57,073 nt of DNA from a virus (IMGVR_UViG_3300042563_000777:1-57073), one strand, 5' to 3'. Positions 8,813 to 16,329 are shown, counted from the first letter of the stretch. Notes: generated from the letters alone by a model not told the origin. Numbers and translations: made by a program.

Positions 8813-10342
8813 TTAGAAACTCTTAGGCAGCGACACAATGCTGGTCAGTACTGTACCCGAATTGTCAAATCCTATAAATTTACGTGTCACTGTTCCATCA
8901 AGTATAGCGCCGGAGTCTAACTGGTAATACCTAGGCGGAGTATCAACATTCGAATAATAATGGAATGCTCTAGTTAGATTTTTTAGTGTTGTATCAAAAT
9001 CACTGTTAAGATCCGATATGTCCCTCAACTGATTTAATGAAACATTAACGTTTCCGTTGCCGTCGTCATTGACAATGAACATAGATCCTACAGAAGATTC
9101 TAAACCAAAAGATGTTTCGTAGTCCAATCCTGGTGTACTCTTTACCTTATACAGTGGCAGGCCGTCACTATTTGTGGCGCTACTGAGATGCTGTACAGGT
9201 CCAGTAGACGATAACGGGAATCTATATACAGTGGCCCATCCACTATACGGATAGTCTGTAGCTGTGGCAAGATAGCCCAATGTGCTGGTTGCTGTAAAGA
9301 CTTGACCACCAGCACCATATAAATCTGTGCCATCTCCACCTGTACCTACACCTATGGTAAGAACTTTAACTTGATCAATCTTGTCGTAACTCATTCCTAT
9401 AACACTGTTATACGGTGCAGCAGGACTTACCCAATAACCCAAGGATTCAAATCTCGAAAGGTCAATAGCTACATTAACTATGTTAGTGACTGTGACTACA
9501 GAGTTAATTCCAACACCGCCTTCAGATGCAATAGTTACATTGTTAGTATAGGTTCCGGGTGTGTTGTTTAGCTCTAGCACACGCAATCTTACAGTAAAGG
9601 TATTGTTGGCTTTATCAACGATGCTCCATCCTGGGTTGTTGTTTCCAAACGATGTAGTAAAATCTAATAGTACATCTGGCTGATCAATTAGATCATATAC
9701 GGGCATAATTTCAAAACTTTGACGTACTTGTTCTCCTAGCTGTGTTGCCGTGGTAGTTGCAGTGATGGGACTTACACGCATACTAAAGGTACGTTCTACA
9801 TTTTGAAATGTAGGTATCTTATAGTTTACAGCATCAAAATCAGAAACAATATTTAAGAAATTAGAATATTGACCTACTTCAGTTCCATAATAAGAGATAA
9901 TAAAGTTTTGACTGCCGCCCGGAGGGATAACAAAGGAACTGGTAGTATGAAATATTGGAAAGACTCCGTTAGGAAAAGATCGTTTAATACCATTACCATC
10001 AGTGTCCCCCACTGTCAAAGGAGTATTTCCGTCATTATGTAGGGTAAGAGTCTGTCGTGTAGCAGTACTGTACCATTTTAACAAATCTGCCCAGTTAGTT
10101 GGATTTTGCAAAACAAGATCTGTGGTACTGGTCGAAGCTGGTGGAAATACAAAGGTAGGAACGGGATTAGGTGTTACTCGTAATATCTTTGTTTGAGTAA
10201 CAGCCGTAGGTGCCCTCTTAACTGGTTCCCATAGATATTTCAGTGTCTCTAATGTTGGAACTGGGCCTTTAACAGCGCCACCAGATATTCTAAATCCGAG
10301 TGAACTGGTAATTCTTAGATTAGTATCAAAATTATTTGCCAT
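8813..10342 (-). CDS. Virion structural protein with Ig-like beta domains
   Basis: 509 aa. Rich in Thr, Ser, Asn and Val with no enzyme motif. Residues about 95-200 (DGNTPLTVGD, then FVIPPGGSQNFIISYYG) resemble ASPM-SPD-2-Hydin/choice-of-anchor-type immunoglobulin-like domains, and further beta-rich repeats follow. This composition is typical of tail, neck or fibre proteins of T4-like phages. It is followed upstream (higher coordinates) by two more virion-type genes on the same strand. The specific structure cannot be assigned. Confidence 0.6.
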   Translation of the reverse strand: MANNFDTNLRITSSLGFRISGGAVKGPVPTLETLKYLWEPVKRAPTAVTQTKILRVTPNPVPTFVFPPASTSTTDLVLQNPTNWADLLKWYSTATRQTLTLHNDGNTPLTVGDTDGNGIKRSFPNGVFPIFHTTSSFVIPPGGSQNFIISYYGTEVGQYSNFLNIVSDFDAVNYKIPTFQNVERTFSMRVSPITATTTATQLGEQVRQSFEIMPVYDLIDQPDVLLDFTTSFGNNNPGWSIVDKANNTFTVRLRVLELNNTPGTYTNNVTIASEGGVGINSVVTVTNIVNVAIDLSRFESLGYWVSPAAPYNSVIGMSYDKIDQVKVLTIGVGTGGDGTDLYGAGGQVFTATSTLGYLATATDYPYSGWATVYRFPLSSTGPVQHLSSATNSDGLPLYKVKSTPGLDYETSFGLESSVGSMFIVNDDGNGNVNVSLNQLRDISDLNSDFDTTLKNLTRAFHYYSNVDTPPRYYQLDSGAILDGTVTRKFIGFDNSGTVLTSIVSLPKSF

Positions 10343-10345
10343 GAC

Positions 10346-11170
10346 TTATTTGTTTTTCCTATATAAGGATATCCACGATTTTCTTGCATATCTTTTACTT
10401 ACAACAGCACCAGTTACAGTCATTGCCGCTAACCAAACAACACTATTTGGTATAGATAATTTATTAAATCTGTTACCGCGTAACATATTTGTAGCATTAG
10501 TAAATGACCATTCTACATATTTAGATGTCCACCTTGTTCCGTTTTTAAACAATAAAGGAAGAATGATTTTTGATCCAATAACCTGATAACCGCGTCGAAA
10601 TGTTTCACCTAACATTGTATCATGTAAAGCATTTTCGCACCACTTTACTAATTCCATTTTTTCAGATAAAGACCAAGTGCCAGCGGTAGTCAACGCTGTT
10701 GCTACTACGCAAGCACCGGCGCTGCCGCTGCCGCTGCCGCTGGCCGAGCAACTACTACTGTTGCTGTCAGCACAAGAAACACCACCGTCGCCAGCGCCGT
10801 CACCTGTAGGTGTGTAAGGAACTTCTGGGTCTGGCTGCGATGTTCCAGAAATACGCACTGTTGTGGTCTCTGATGTAGTAGTTGAACTAGCGTCCGGGTA
10901 CTGACCAGACACTGTTAAAACACTGAGATAGTCACCTGTGACCAGTGTGGCCGAAGTATGGAATGTGGTAAATTCAGAACTGTATGTACGTGGGGGCAAC
11001 ACCAACGGACTAGCCAGGGTAATGGGCGTTGTGGTAATGTCACTGCCCTCTCCAAATACTGTGAGATTCGCGTGTTGCAGTATCTTAGTGTTGTCAATTG
11101 TAAAAGAGAATGTGGTAACAGTGATGGTGTTTGCACTGTTGTTGTATAGTTTAAAGTTTCCCGCTGCCAT
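10346..11170 (-). CDS. Virion-associated protein with CFI-box-like C-terminal region
   Basis: 274 aa. An N-terminal beta domain (about 1-115) is joined by a low-complexity linker of Gly, Ser, Asp and Cys (about 116-150) to a helical region that starts ACVVATALTTAG. The C-V-V-A-T-A pattern followed by a helix with Trp-Cys-Glu-Asn resembles the CFI-box (C-F-I-A-T-A) C-terminal domain found after flexible linkers in surface proteins. The end is basic with one hydrophobic helix (WLAAMTVTGAVV). The linker codes Ser-Gly repeats from GCCGCTGCC repeats. Probably a virion or surface protein. Confidence 0.5.
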   Translation of the reverse strand: MAAGNFKLYNNSANTITVTTFSFTIDNTKILQHANLTVFGEGSDITTTPITLASPLVLPPRTYSSEFTTFHTSATLVTGDYLSVLTVSGQYPDASSTTTSETTTVRISGTSQPDPEVPYTPTGDGAGDGGVSCADSNSSSCSASGSGSGSAGACVVATALTTAGTWSLSEKMELVKWCENALHDTMLGETFRRGYQVIGSKIILPLLFKNGTRWTSKYVEWSFTNATNMLRGNRFNKLSIPNSVVWLAAMTVTGAVVSKRYARKSWISLYRKNK

Positions 11171-11185
11171 ATATGTTGTTCTCTT

Positions 11186-12013
11186 TTATAGTACGATGTT
11201 CTCAAAATGGGTCTTGGGCGTGATGATAAAGCCAGGAGCCGTGGTATCTGTATAGGTTATGGTAAATTCCACACCCTTGCCGGTGTTAACGTCCTTTTGT
11301 GCTACCATGCTGATCTGCAGGGTACCACTGGTCCAGTAGGTACTGGTAGTGGGCCAGGCTGTGTCGCGCCACTGTGTTCTGGTATATTTCCAGTTCTGGG
11401 TATCCTGTATATAGAGTATAAATGCAGCCCACTCCTGATCTAGATCGTTGACCCCCGTGGTGTCATCGTAGAAACTGCTCCAAACAAACTCACCCCCAGT
11501 GTTAAAGAAATAGTGACCTAGCAGGCTAGTAGTCCAACTGGCCGTGACCACATGGCTGATTTCCCCAACCCATGATGTAGTTGTACTGGTACTAACACCC
11601 CCTCTATAAGGGCTTGTGGTCACAGCGCCTGTGCGATCTATAGTATTACCACCATCTGAGAAGTACTGGCTAGGATGGCAAGTGTACCGACGCACATCGT
11701 CCAAGAGCCAAAGAGCTCTGTAGTGTAGATCATTATGTGTGGCTGTGGAGACCAGGGTAGTGCCTGTTGTGGGGCCCACTGTTGATGTAGTGACGTTTAG
11801 TACGTGAAGATGTATTTGATTAATGTCAGCAATCAAGTTATGCCAACCCTGGGCTGTGACCCTGTTGCGATTGGTCACGGGCACACTGTTCAGCCAGGTC
11901 AACCCATAGCCATCTATGCCCGTGCCCAGAATTTCTTCCACATTGTTGTAGATGGTGTTGTAGTCGTCGATCTGGATTAGAGTCAATGGACTGGAATATA
12001 GTGGATAGGTCAT
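11186..12013 (-). CDS. Virion structural protein, tail fibre or neck type
   Basis: 275 aa. The first third (LTLIQIDDYNTIYNNVEEILG, with NRVTAQGWHNLIADINQIHLH) resembles the N-terminal region of neck or fibre proteins in T4-like cyanophages. The rest is a Thr/Ser/Trp-rich beta region. It is the first gene of a three-gene minus-strand set; a TAAATA-type element lies about 20 nt upstream. Detailed role unknown. Confidence 0.5.
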   Translation of the reverse strand: MTYPLYSSPLTLIQIDDYNTIYNNVEEILGTGIDGYGLTWLNSVPVTNRNRVTAQGWHNLIADINQIHLHVLNVTTSTVGPTTGTTLVSTATHNDLHYRALWLLDDVRRYTCHPSQYFSDGGNTIDRTGAVTTSPYRGGVSTSTTTSWVGEISHVVTASWTTSLLGHYFFNTGGEFVWSSFYDDTTGVNDLDQEWAAFILYIQDTQNWKYTRTQWRDTAWPTTSTYWTSGTLQISMVAQKDVNTGKGVEFTITYTDTTAPGFIITPKTHFENIVL

Positions 12014-12034
12014 AATGATGTTACAATAGTGTGA

Positions 12035-12042
12035 TATTTATC
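12035..12042 (-). promoter_or_regulatory. T4 late-type promoter element (GATAAATA)
   Basis: On the minus strand GATAAATA lies about 20 nt upstream of the ATG at 12013 of a structural gene. T4-like phages use TATAAATA at -10 for late genes. One mismatch to that consensus; no -35 is expected. Assignment by position and similarity only. Confidence 0.45.
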
Positions 12043-12055
12043 CTTGATCTCGACA

Positions 12056-12084
12056 TTGACAAATCAGCTTAGATTAAATACTAA
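12056..12084 (+). promoter_or_regulatory. Possible sigma-70 promoter for the GT9-like pair
   Basis: TTGACA at 12056-12061, a 17-nt spacer, then TACTAA at 12079-12084, a weak -10. The ATG of the next gene follows after 4 nt, so a transcript starting 6-8 nt past the -10 would be nearly leaderless. Confidence 0.35.
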
Positions 12085-12088
12085 CATT

Positions 12089-12847
12089 ATGAAACGATAC
12101 AAACATTCAGGTACCATGGGCGACATCATATATGCTCTGCCCATAATGCGTCACTTTGGCGGTGGAGAATTTTATCTACACCTCAATCAAGTTGACTGGA
12201 TAGGTCAACACTACTACGGTAGCCCCCCAAACCCATTCCATCAGGGTCGCATGACCCCAAAAGATCTAGACTTCATGCAGAGCTTTTTCCTGGCCCAGGA
12301 CTACATCACACGCTGTGATGCACTGGATCCCAAAGAGGAAATCACGCACAATTTGGATCTATTCAGACCCTTGTTCGTGGGTCACCCGGGCAACTATGTG
12401 GACTGCTACGCAGAAGCATTCAAGATCCGAGAGCCGGGTCTGCGCACAATTTTACGCAATCAACCCTGGCTCACCGTGCCCAAGCCCACGCCCATTGCGG
12501 AAATAGTGGTCAACAGGTCCGCTCGTTGGAACAGTCCCGACAGTCTAACAGGTTGGACAGCCATTCGTGATCAAGCAGAAGATCGAGCTGTGTTTGTGGG
12601 TCTACCCGAAGAGCACCAAGAGTTCTGTAAATTTGCCAACTGGGCCATACCCTATCATCCCACAGAGACCCTACTGGAGTTGGCTGAAGTCATTGCGGGT
12701 GCGGAACAATTCGTGGGCAATCAAAGCCTAGGTTTGAGTCTGGCCATAGGACTGGGAGCGGACTGGGCCTGTGAACTACGCAGAGATCTACCACAGGAAC
12801 GCAATGAATGCTGGTTCCCGGATCATCCCCGCGGCGAATACTTTTAA
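12089..12847 (+). CDS. GT9 (heptosyltransferase)-like protein
   Basis: 252 aa. HSGTMGDIIYALP (residues 5-17) matches the N-terminal nucleotide-sugar loop of glycosyltransferase family 9 and related GT-B proteins (G-x-G-D-x-x-x-x-P). The C-terminal part has AEVIAGAEQFVGNQSLGLSLA, like the GT9 donor site where a Gly-Asn/Asp-Ser is conserved. The ATG at 12089 is chosen because the first conserved motif follows closely; an upstream in-frame ATG at 12044 would lie inside the promoter. A paralog is at 33509-34285. Shorter than bacterial WaaC/WaaF (about 320-350 aa), so activity is uncertain. Confidence 0.65.
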   Translation: MKRYKHSGTMGDIIYALPIMRHFGGGEFYLHLNQVDWIGQHYYGSPPNPFHQGRMTPKDLDFMQSFFLAQDYITRCDALDPKEEITHNLDLFRPLFVGHPGNYVDCYAEAFKIREPGLRTILRNQPWLTVPKPTPIAEIVVNRSARWNSPDSLTGWTAIRDQAEDRAVFVGLPEEHQEFCKFANWAIPYHPTETLLELAEVIAGAEQFVGNQSLGLSLAIGLGADWACELRRDLPQERNECWFPDHPRGEYF

Positions 12848-12855
12848 TCAACAAT

Positions 12856-13587
12856 ATGACAGCAAAATCTCCACGTAGACCCAAACTGGGCATAGTACAA
12901 TCAAGAGGTCTAGGCGACATAGTGATAGCTCTGCCCATAGCTAAATTTTACCACGATCAAGGCTGGGACTGCCTGTGGCCCATATGCAGTGAATTCATCT
13001 CGCACTTTGAACACACAGTCCCCTGGATCAAATGGATTCCAGTACAAACAGACCCGGGCAGTTTCTTCTACGACCAACCCATGAAGGCCCTGAAGAACTT
13101 TCATTGTGACGAGATCATCCCCCTGTATCAAGCACTGACGGGCCATAAATTCCACGAAGAACTGTACTTTCAACAGACCAAGTTTGATCAATACAAGTAC
13201 ATCAAAGCGGGCGTACCATTCTTAAACAAGTGGAAACTTAGCGAGTGTATTCAACGTGATGCACAAAGAGAACAACGTCTATATGACAAGATCATTACCA
13301 ATGAAAAATACGCAGTAGTACATCTAGAAGGCAGCGATCACACAGCCAACTTCGATCCCAGTATAATACCCAGCGACTGGCAAACAGTGTATATCAAAGC
13401 GGAAACTGACAGTATCTTCGACTGGCTAAAGATCATAGAAGGCGCAGAAAGTCTAGTAATGGTTGACAGCGTATATAGTAATCTAGTGGATCAATTACAG
13501 ATCACCACGGACAAATACTTTATACCAAGAAGTCATGTGGGACTAACACCTGTACACGGTATGGACTGGACATGGATTAAGTTCTAA
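12856..13587 (+). CDS. GT9-like protein, second of the pair
   Basis: 243 aa. IVQSRGLGDIVIALPIAKFY (residues 10-29) is the same GT-B style loop as in the preceding gene, here closer to canonical GT9. A later segment IIEGAESLVMVDSVYSNLVDQL matches the donor-binding end. The start at 12856 lies 8 nt after the upstream stop; an earlier ATG at 12808 would overlap the upstream gene. It is followed by a terminator-like hairpin at 13621-13663. Acceptor unknown; ADP-heptose as donor is possible because the phage also carries ADP-heptose genes. Confidence 0.6.
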   Translation: MTAKSPRRPKLGIVQSRGLGDIVIALPIAKFYHDQGWDCLWPICSEFISHFEHTVPWIKWIPVQTDPGSFFYDQPMKALKNFHCDEIIPLYQALTGHKFHEELYFQQTKFDQYKYIKAGVPFLNKWKLSECIQRDAQREQRLYDKIITNEKYAVVHLEGSDHTANFDPSIIPSDWQTVYIKAETDSIFDWLKIIEGAESLVMVDSVYSNLVDQLQITTDKYFIPRSHVGLTPVHGMDWTWIKF

Positions 13588-13620
13588 ACTAAACATATAC
13601 GTATATACACATATACAAGT

Positions 13621-13663
13621 AAAAACCCCGCTGTAGCTATAATAGGCTCTGCGGGTTTCTTAT
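13621..13663 (+). terminator. Bidirectional terminator-like hairpin after the GT9 pair
   Basis: AACCCCGC and GCGGGTT form a stem with an AT-containing loop; TTTCTT follows on the plus strand and GGGGTTTTT on the minus strand. It fits an end for the plus-strand GT pair. It is also the first of three 57-nt repeats, so it may instead be part of the structured RNA. Confidence 0.45.
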
Positions 13664-13749
13664 GAGTGCATACATGCAAATACCCCGCTGTAACACTATA
13701 AGAGATTAGTGTAGTAGCGTGATACTGTATATGCAAATACCCCGCTGTA
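13625..13749 (+). repeat. Three direct repeats with exact 57-nt period
   Basis: ACCCCGCTGTA occurs at 13625, 13682 and 13739, exactly 57 nt apart each time. The ends of the first two units also match (CATGCAAAT and TATGCAAAT). The unit interiors differ in sequence but each holds a hairpin after the repeat core, for example ACACTA/TAGTGT within CGCT/AGCG in unit 2. Confidence 0.75.
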
Positions 13750-13971
13750 ATGGTCTGGGGGCACGGTGGGGGAACCTAAGAGAATTGTGGGAGAACGGTG
13801 AAAACCATTTTACGATAACCTCTCTTCACCATGGCCCCACCACAGCCCGCACCCTAGAAATCACGGTGAATCCACAGCCAAACCACAGCATCTTATGCTG
13901 GAAAAGTGGCATTTTCGCCACAGAAATGCTGGAAATACACCGGTTATTAGCAGGGTTTTTCAGCCCCACAG

Positions 13972-14000
13972 TTGCCCAAACTAGCTAATGATGTTATACT
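13972..14000 (+). promoter_or_regulatory. Possible promoter inside the structured region
   Basis: TTGCCC at 13972-13977 and TATACT at 13995-14000 with a 17-nt spacer. It would start a transcript at about 14007, exactly at a 7-bp hairpin (14007-14033) and the multi-branched part that follows. Two mismatches in -35 and one in -10. Confidence 0.4.
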
Positions 14001-14319
14001 ATACGCATACAGTAGAGAAAACCGTAACTGTATAGGTAGTGTATGAGCTTAACCACAGTCGCTTACCGGATGGGAGTGGGGACCAAGTACATGAGCAGAA
14101 GTCCTAGACCTGTGTACTATACAGTGAAAGACCGGCCGGAATGTGGTAAGCGGCAAAGTCTAGCTCATTGAGCAGGAACAAGGTCTGCGGGCCCGTATAA
14201 TGACACTTGCGTATATACGGGATATATAATGACTATACTGGTATATTGGAGTATTATCTCACTATATACAGTATAGTCTATTATGTAGATAATCAATAAC
14301 TGATTATCTGGATTATCTT

Positions 14320-14571
14320 TTAAACAAACTCAATATTATCTGTACGCATAGTTTGTTTTGCAGTAGAGATAATACGCAGTTTATCTTTTTGTATAGTTTC
14401 CCAAACAAAATCTCCGCTAACAAAGTCGCATTTAGCACGAGTGGGAAACTTATATGCACCTTTATCTGTTTTTTCTGTAACATTAAAAGCGCAGATAATA
14501 GTATATACTTCTTTTTCTTTATTATATACAATTTTAGCTTTTGCAGTGTTTGCAGTGTATACTTTTGACAT
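14320..14571 (-). CDS. Small phage protein of unknown function
   Basis: 83 aa, lysine-rich, starting MSKVYTANTAKAKIVYNKEK. It is preferred over the overlapping plus-strand frames because AAAGGAAGC stands just before its ATG and a TATAAT lies upstream with the same leader style (ATACATACTTAAACAAC) as the plus-strand small genes. It is transcribed away from them. No recognised domain. Confidence 0.65.
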   Translation of the reverse strand: MSKVYTANTAKAKIVYNKEKEVYTIICAFNVTEKTDKGAYKFPTRAKCDFVSGDFVWETIQKDKLRIISTAKQTMRTDNIEFV

Positions 14572-14597
14572 GTGCTTCCTTTGTTGTTTAAGTATGT

Positions 14598-14626
14598 ATT
14601 ATAGCATCTTTTGGAGTGCCTGTCTT
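14598..14626 (-). promoter_or_regulatory. Sigma-70 promoter, minus strand
   Basis: Minus-strand AAGACA (14621-14626), 17-nt spacer and perfect TATAAT (14598-14603). Drives the 83-aa gene and diverges from the plus-strand promoter at 14665. Confidence 0.65.
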
Positions 14627-14664
14627 GTTGTATTTTGAACACAGAGATCGTGTAGGGTCTTTGG

Positions 14665-14693
14665 TTGACTGATTGGTAAAACCTTGCTATAAT
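14665..14693 (+). promoter_or_regulatory. Sigma-70 promoter of the GIY-YIG gene
   Basis: TTGACT (14665-14670), 17-nt spacer containing GGTAAAACCTTG, TATAAT (14688-14693). Only 6 nt separate the -10 from the ATG, so the transcript is probably leaderless. Confidence 0.8.
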
Positions 14694-14699
14694 ACACAC

Positions 14700-15038
14700 A
14701 TGACGACACAAACAGTAACCCGTAAGAAGCGTGTAGACCGCAATCATATCATCTATGAGCTGGTCGTGAATGGCAAGAACTACATTGGCGTCACAGCTAA
14801 GACTGAAAGCACTGTAAACAAGAGTGTTTTGAGTCGTGCCGCAAAACACTTTTATCGTGCCAAGACTGAGACTAAGAACTGGCTCTTGTGCGCTGAATTG
14901 CGTACACTTGCTGACAAGAGCGAGATCGAGGTCTATGTACACGAGGTCATTCGTGGCAAGGCGGCTGCTCACAAGAGGGAAGTTGAGATCCGTCGTATGG
15001 TAAAGCCCGCATTGAACACAGATGTTCGTGGGGATTGA
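14700..15038 (+). CDS. GIY-YIG domain protein
   Basis: 112 aa. IIYELVVNGKNYIGVTAKT carries the two short strands of the GIY-YIG nuclease fold (IYEL for GIY, NYIG for YIG), followed by the Arg/His-rich helix region SRAAKHFYRAKT and, at the end, REVEIRRMVKPALNTD with the conserved Glu and Asn. It probably cuts or nicks DNA, perhaps host DNA or recombination intermediates. Start at 14700 is the first ATG after the promoter. Its TGA stop lies inside the -35 box of the next promoter. Confidence 0.7.
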   Translation: MTTQTVTRKKRVDRNHIIYELVVNGKNYIGVTAKTESTVNKSVLSRAAKHFYRAKTETKNWLLCAELRTLADKSEIEVYVHEVIRGKAAAHKREVEIRRMVKPALNTDVRGD

Positions 15039-15063
15039 CAAACTGGTAAAACCATGTTATAAT
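15035..15063 (+). promoter_or_regulatory. Sigma-70 promoter
   Basis: TTGACA (15035-15040), 17 nt with GGTAAAACC, TATAAT (15058-15063). The stop codon of the upstream gene (15036-15038) is embedded in the -35 box. Confidence 0.85.
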
Positions 15064-15085
15064 AGACACACACTAAGGAGCAATG

Positions 15086-15367
15086 ATGAAACAAGACTAC
15101 ACCATGTACATTTATAAAGCAGACAAGCGCACCAAGAGTGGCGAGCGTCTGGTCTCTACTACAGTGTGGGCAGATCGTACTGCGGAAGCTATGCGACATG
15201 AGTGCAACGGACTCTACTGGCTGTACCCTGCAAGCAAGGGCTTCCGCTTTGAGTACTTCCCTACAATGAAGACTGTCAAGAACCTAATGACGGGCGTAGA
15301 TGTGCAGATCCCAACGGACACTCCCCGCTCATGCGATCCTTCAAGCGAACTCTACTGGAGCATGTGA
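15086..15367 (+). CDS. Conserved phage protein of unknown function
   Basis: 93 aa. Starts MKQDYTMYIYKADKRTKSGE and ends with TPRSCDPSSELYWSM, a pattern I recognise from small proteins of T4-like phages with no known role. An ATG 3 nt upstream (15083) is possible, but the one at 15086 has the 5-nt distance to AAGGAG that its neighbours use. Confidence 0.7.
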   Translation: MKQDYTMYIYKADKRTKSGERLVSTTVWADRTAEAMRHECNGLYWLYPASKGFRFEYFPTMKTVKNLMTGVDVQIPTDTPRSCDPSSELYWSM

Positions 15368-15528
15368 TGAAGAACGAGATTGAACGACTGAACTTCGTGA
15401 TCTGGGCAAGGACTCGATTCCCGGGCTTTACTACAAACGCCCAGCAATACGCCAAGGCCAATCGGGCATGGCGGTCTGTGGCTCGTAAAAACCCGATGGT
15501 TGACAAGGTTATTGGTTTTACCGTATAA
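15367..15528 (+). CDS. Small basic phage protein
   Basis: 53 aa, starts MKNEIERLNFVIWARTRFPG, with many Arg and Lys. Its ATG overlaps the upstream stop (TGATG), so translation is coupled. Its own stop codon lies in the -10 box of the next promoter. Unknown function. Confidence 0.55.
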   Translation: MKNEIERLNFVIWARTRFPGFTTNAQQYAKANRAWRSVARKNPMVDKVIGFTV

Positions 15529-15529
15529 T
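15500..15529 (+). promoter_or_regulatory. Sigma-70 promoter
   Basis: TTGACA (15500-15505), 18-nt spacer, TATAAT (15524-15529), entirely within the 3' end of the upstream gene. Confidence 0.75.
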
Positions 15530-15556
15530 ATACACTTACACACTAAGGAGCATTGA

Positions 15557-15829
15557 ATGTCTATTCAAACAGTTAACGCAGAGATCCTCGCAGGCAACTT
15601 CACTAACGAGCAACTGTCCAGCATCATCGACGCTGTGAAGTTTGCCCGAGCACGCCTTACAGAGACCAACAAGCGATCGCTTCGCCTGGGTGCCACAGTC
15701 AAGTTCACTAGTACAAAGAGCGGTGTGACCCTCATTGGCACAGTTGACAAGATCGCTATCAAGTTCGTCACTGTGCGTACTCCGCAGGGCTTGTGGAGGG
15801 TGCCTGCTAACATGCTGGAAACGGCTTGA
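15557..15829 (+). CDS. Conserved phage protein, possible KOW/SH3-like fold
   Basis: 90 aa. N-terminal helical part (ILAGNFTNEQLSSIIDAVKFA) followed by LRLGATVKFTSTKSGVTLIG and TVDKIAIKFVTV, alternating strands like a small SH3/KOW barrel. Good AAGGAG site 6 nt before the ATG. Unknown role; nucleic-acid binding is a guess. Confidence 0.6.
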   Translation: MSIQTVNAEILAGNFTNEQLSSIIDAVKFARARLTETNKRSLRLGATVKFTSTKSGVTLIGTVDKIAIKFVTVRTPQGLWRVPANMLETA

Positions 15830-15837
15830 CCCTACAG

Positions 15838-15868
15838 AGTGCAGGGTTATTGACAGCCCTGCACTTTG
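15838..15868 (+). terminator. Terminator hairpin that holds the next -35 box
   Basis: AGTGCAGGG (15838-15846) and CCCTGCACT (15857-15865) form a perfect 9-bp stem. The loop contains TTGACA, the -35 of the next promoter. Only three T follow, so termination may be partial. Confidence 0.6.
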
Positions 15869-15878
15869 GTGTTATAAT
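15850..15878 (+). promoter_or_regulatory. Sigma-70 promoter inside a terminator
   Basis: TTGACA (15850-15855), 17 nt, TATAAT (15873-15878). The -35 box is the loop of the hairpin at 15838-15865. Confidence 0.85.
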
Positions 15879-15904
15879 ACATACTTGTTCAACAGGAGAA
15901 GCAA

Positions 15905-16267
15905 ATGACAGTGGTATACAAAGCAGGTGAGCAGACTTTCAAAGCCGTTGAAGTGCTGTGGGCTAAACGGGAACTGGTCAACGCTATCGTAGAGCAGGCC
16001 TTGATCAGCCAGACAGAAGCGTTCATTGAGATGATCATGGACGGCGAGAGCGGCAGCGACATTACACGGGCAAGCGTCAATGAGACGCTGAAAGGCGTAA
16101 AAGACAGTGCCACTGACTTCATTGGCGACATGATGGGCGATCTTGAAAGCATGATTCGCGAGCGTCTCAAGGCAGTTAACTACGGCGCGGCAGTGACGGG
16201 CTTGAAGTTCGATCTCGCTGGCGACGTTACAGATATTGAGGTCGATGTGTCTGTGGGCGTTGAATAA
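15905..16267 (+). CDS. Small acidic phage protein of unknown function
   Basis: 120 aa, mostly helical, starting MTVVYKAGEQTFKAVEVLWA. No known motif. Single-gene unit between two promoters. Confidence 0.6.
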   Translation: MTVVYKAGEQTFKAVEVLWAKRELVNAIVEQALISQTEAFIEMIMDGESGSDITRASVNETLKGVKDSATDFIGDMMGDLESMIRERLKAVNYGAAVTGLKFDLAGDVTDIEVDVSVGVE

Positions 16268-16275
16268 CCCTTCGG

Positions 16276-16304
16276 TTGACAGGGTTGGTAAAACCTGTTA
16301 TAAT
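16276..16304 (+). promoter_or_regulatory. Sigma-70 promoter with hairpin around -35
   Basis: TTGACA (16276-16281), 17 nt with GGTAAAACC, TATAAT (16299-16304). AACCCT (16266-16271) and AGGGTT (16281-16286) form a stem around the -35; there is no T-run. Confidence 0.85.
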
Positions 16305-16329
16305 ACATACATCGCAACAAGGAGCTAAT

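Larger units (their letters stand above)
13588..14319. ncRNA. Large structured non-coding region at the strand switch
   Basis: 732 nt without a convincing gene. At least twelve perfect helices can be drawn: 13765-13771/13835-13841, 13797-13802/13825-13830, 13886-13891/13895-13900, 13906-13910/13917-13921, 13946-13951/13984-13989, 14007-14013/14027-14033, 14043-14049/14162-14168, 14061-14067/14145-14151, 14086-14091/14113-14118, 14192-14199/14214-14221 and 14231-14240/14269-14278, plus hairpins in the 57-nt repeats. Several are nested, as in multi-branched RNAs. Size, phage location and complexity recall giant RNAs such as GOLLD and ROOL, but I could not match it to any class. Strand is unproven; a promoter-like pair inside points to plus. 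Confidence 0.55.

Noticed and set aside
13625-13749. CRISPR array
   Set aside because: The 11-nt repeats are too short, only three copies, and the spacers fold as hairpins; no cas genes.
13719-13988. 89-codon plus-strand ORF in the structured region
   Set aside because: It starts inside a 57-nt repeat, has no RBS, and its sequence is explained by paired helices. No protein family is recognised.
14007-14221. A tRNA or tRNA-like element in the structured region
   Set aside because: Helix lengths and the lack of a T arm (GTTC loop) and CCA do not fit. Only the tRNA-Arg at 23295 passes.
14313-15041. 242-codon minus-strand ORF
   Set aside because: It overlaps the GIY-YIG gene, both divergent promoters and the better-supported 83-aa minus-strand gene in another frame; composition looks like a shadow.
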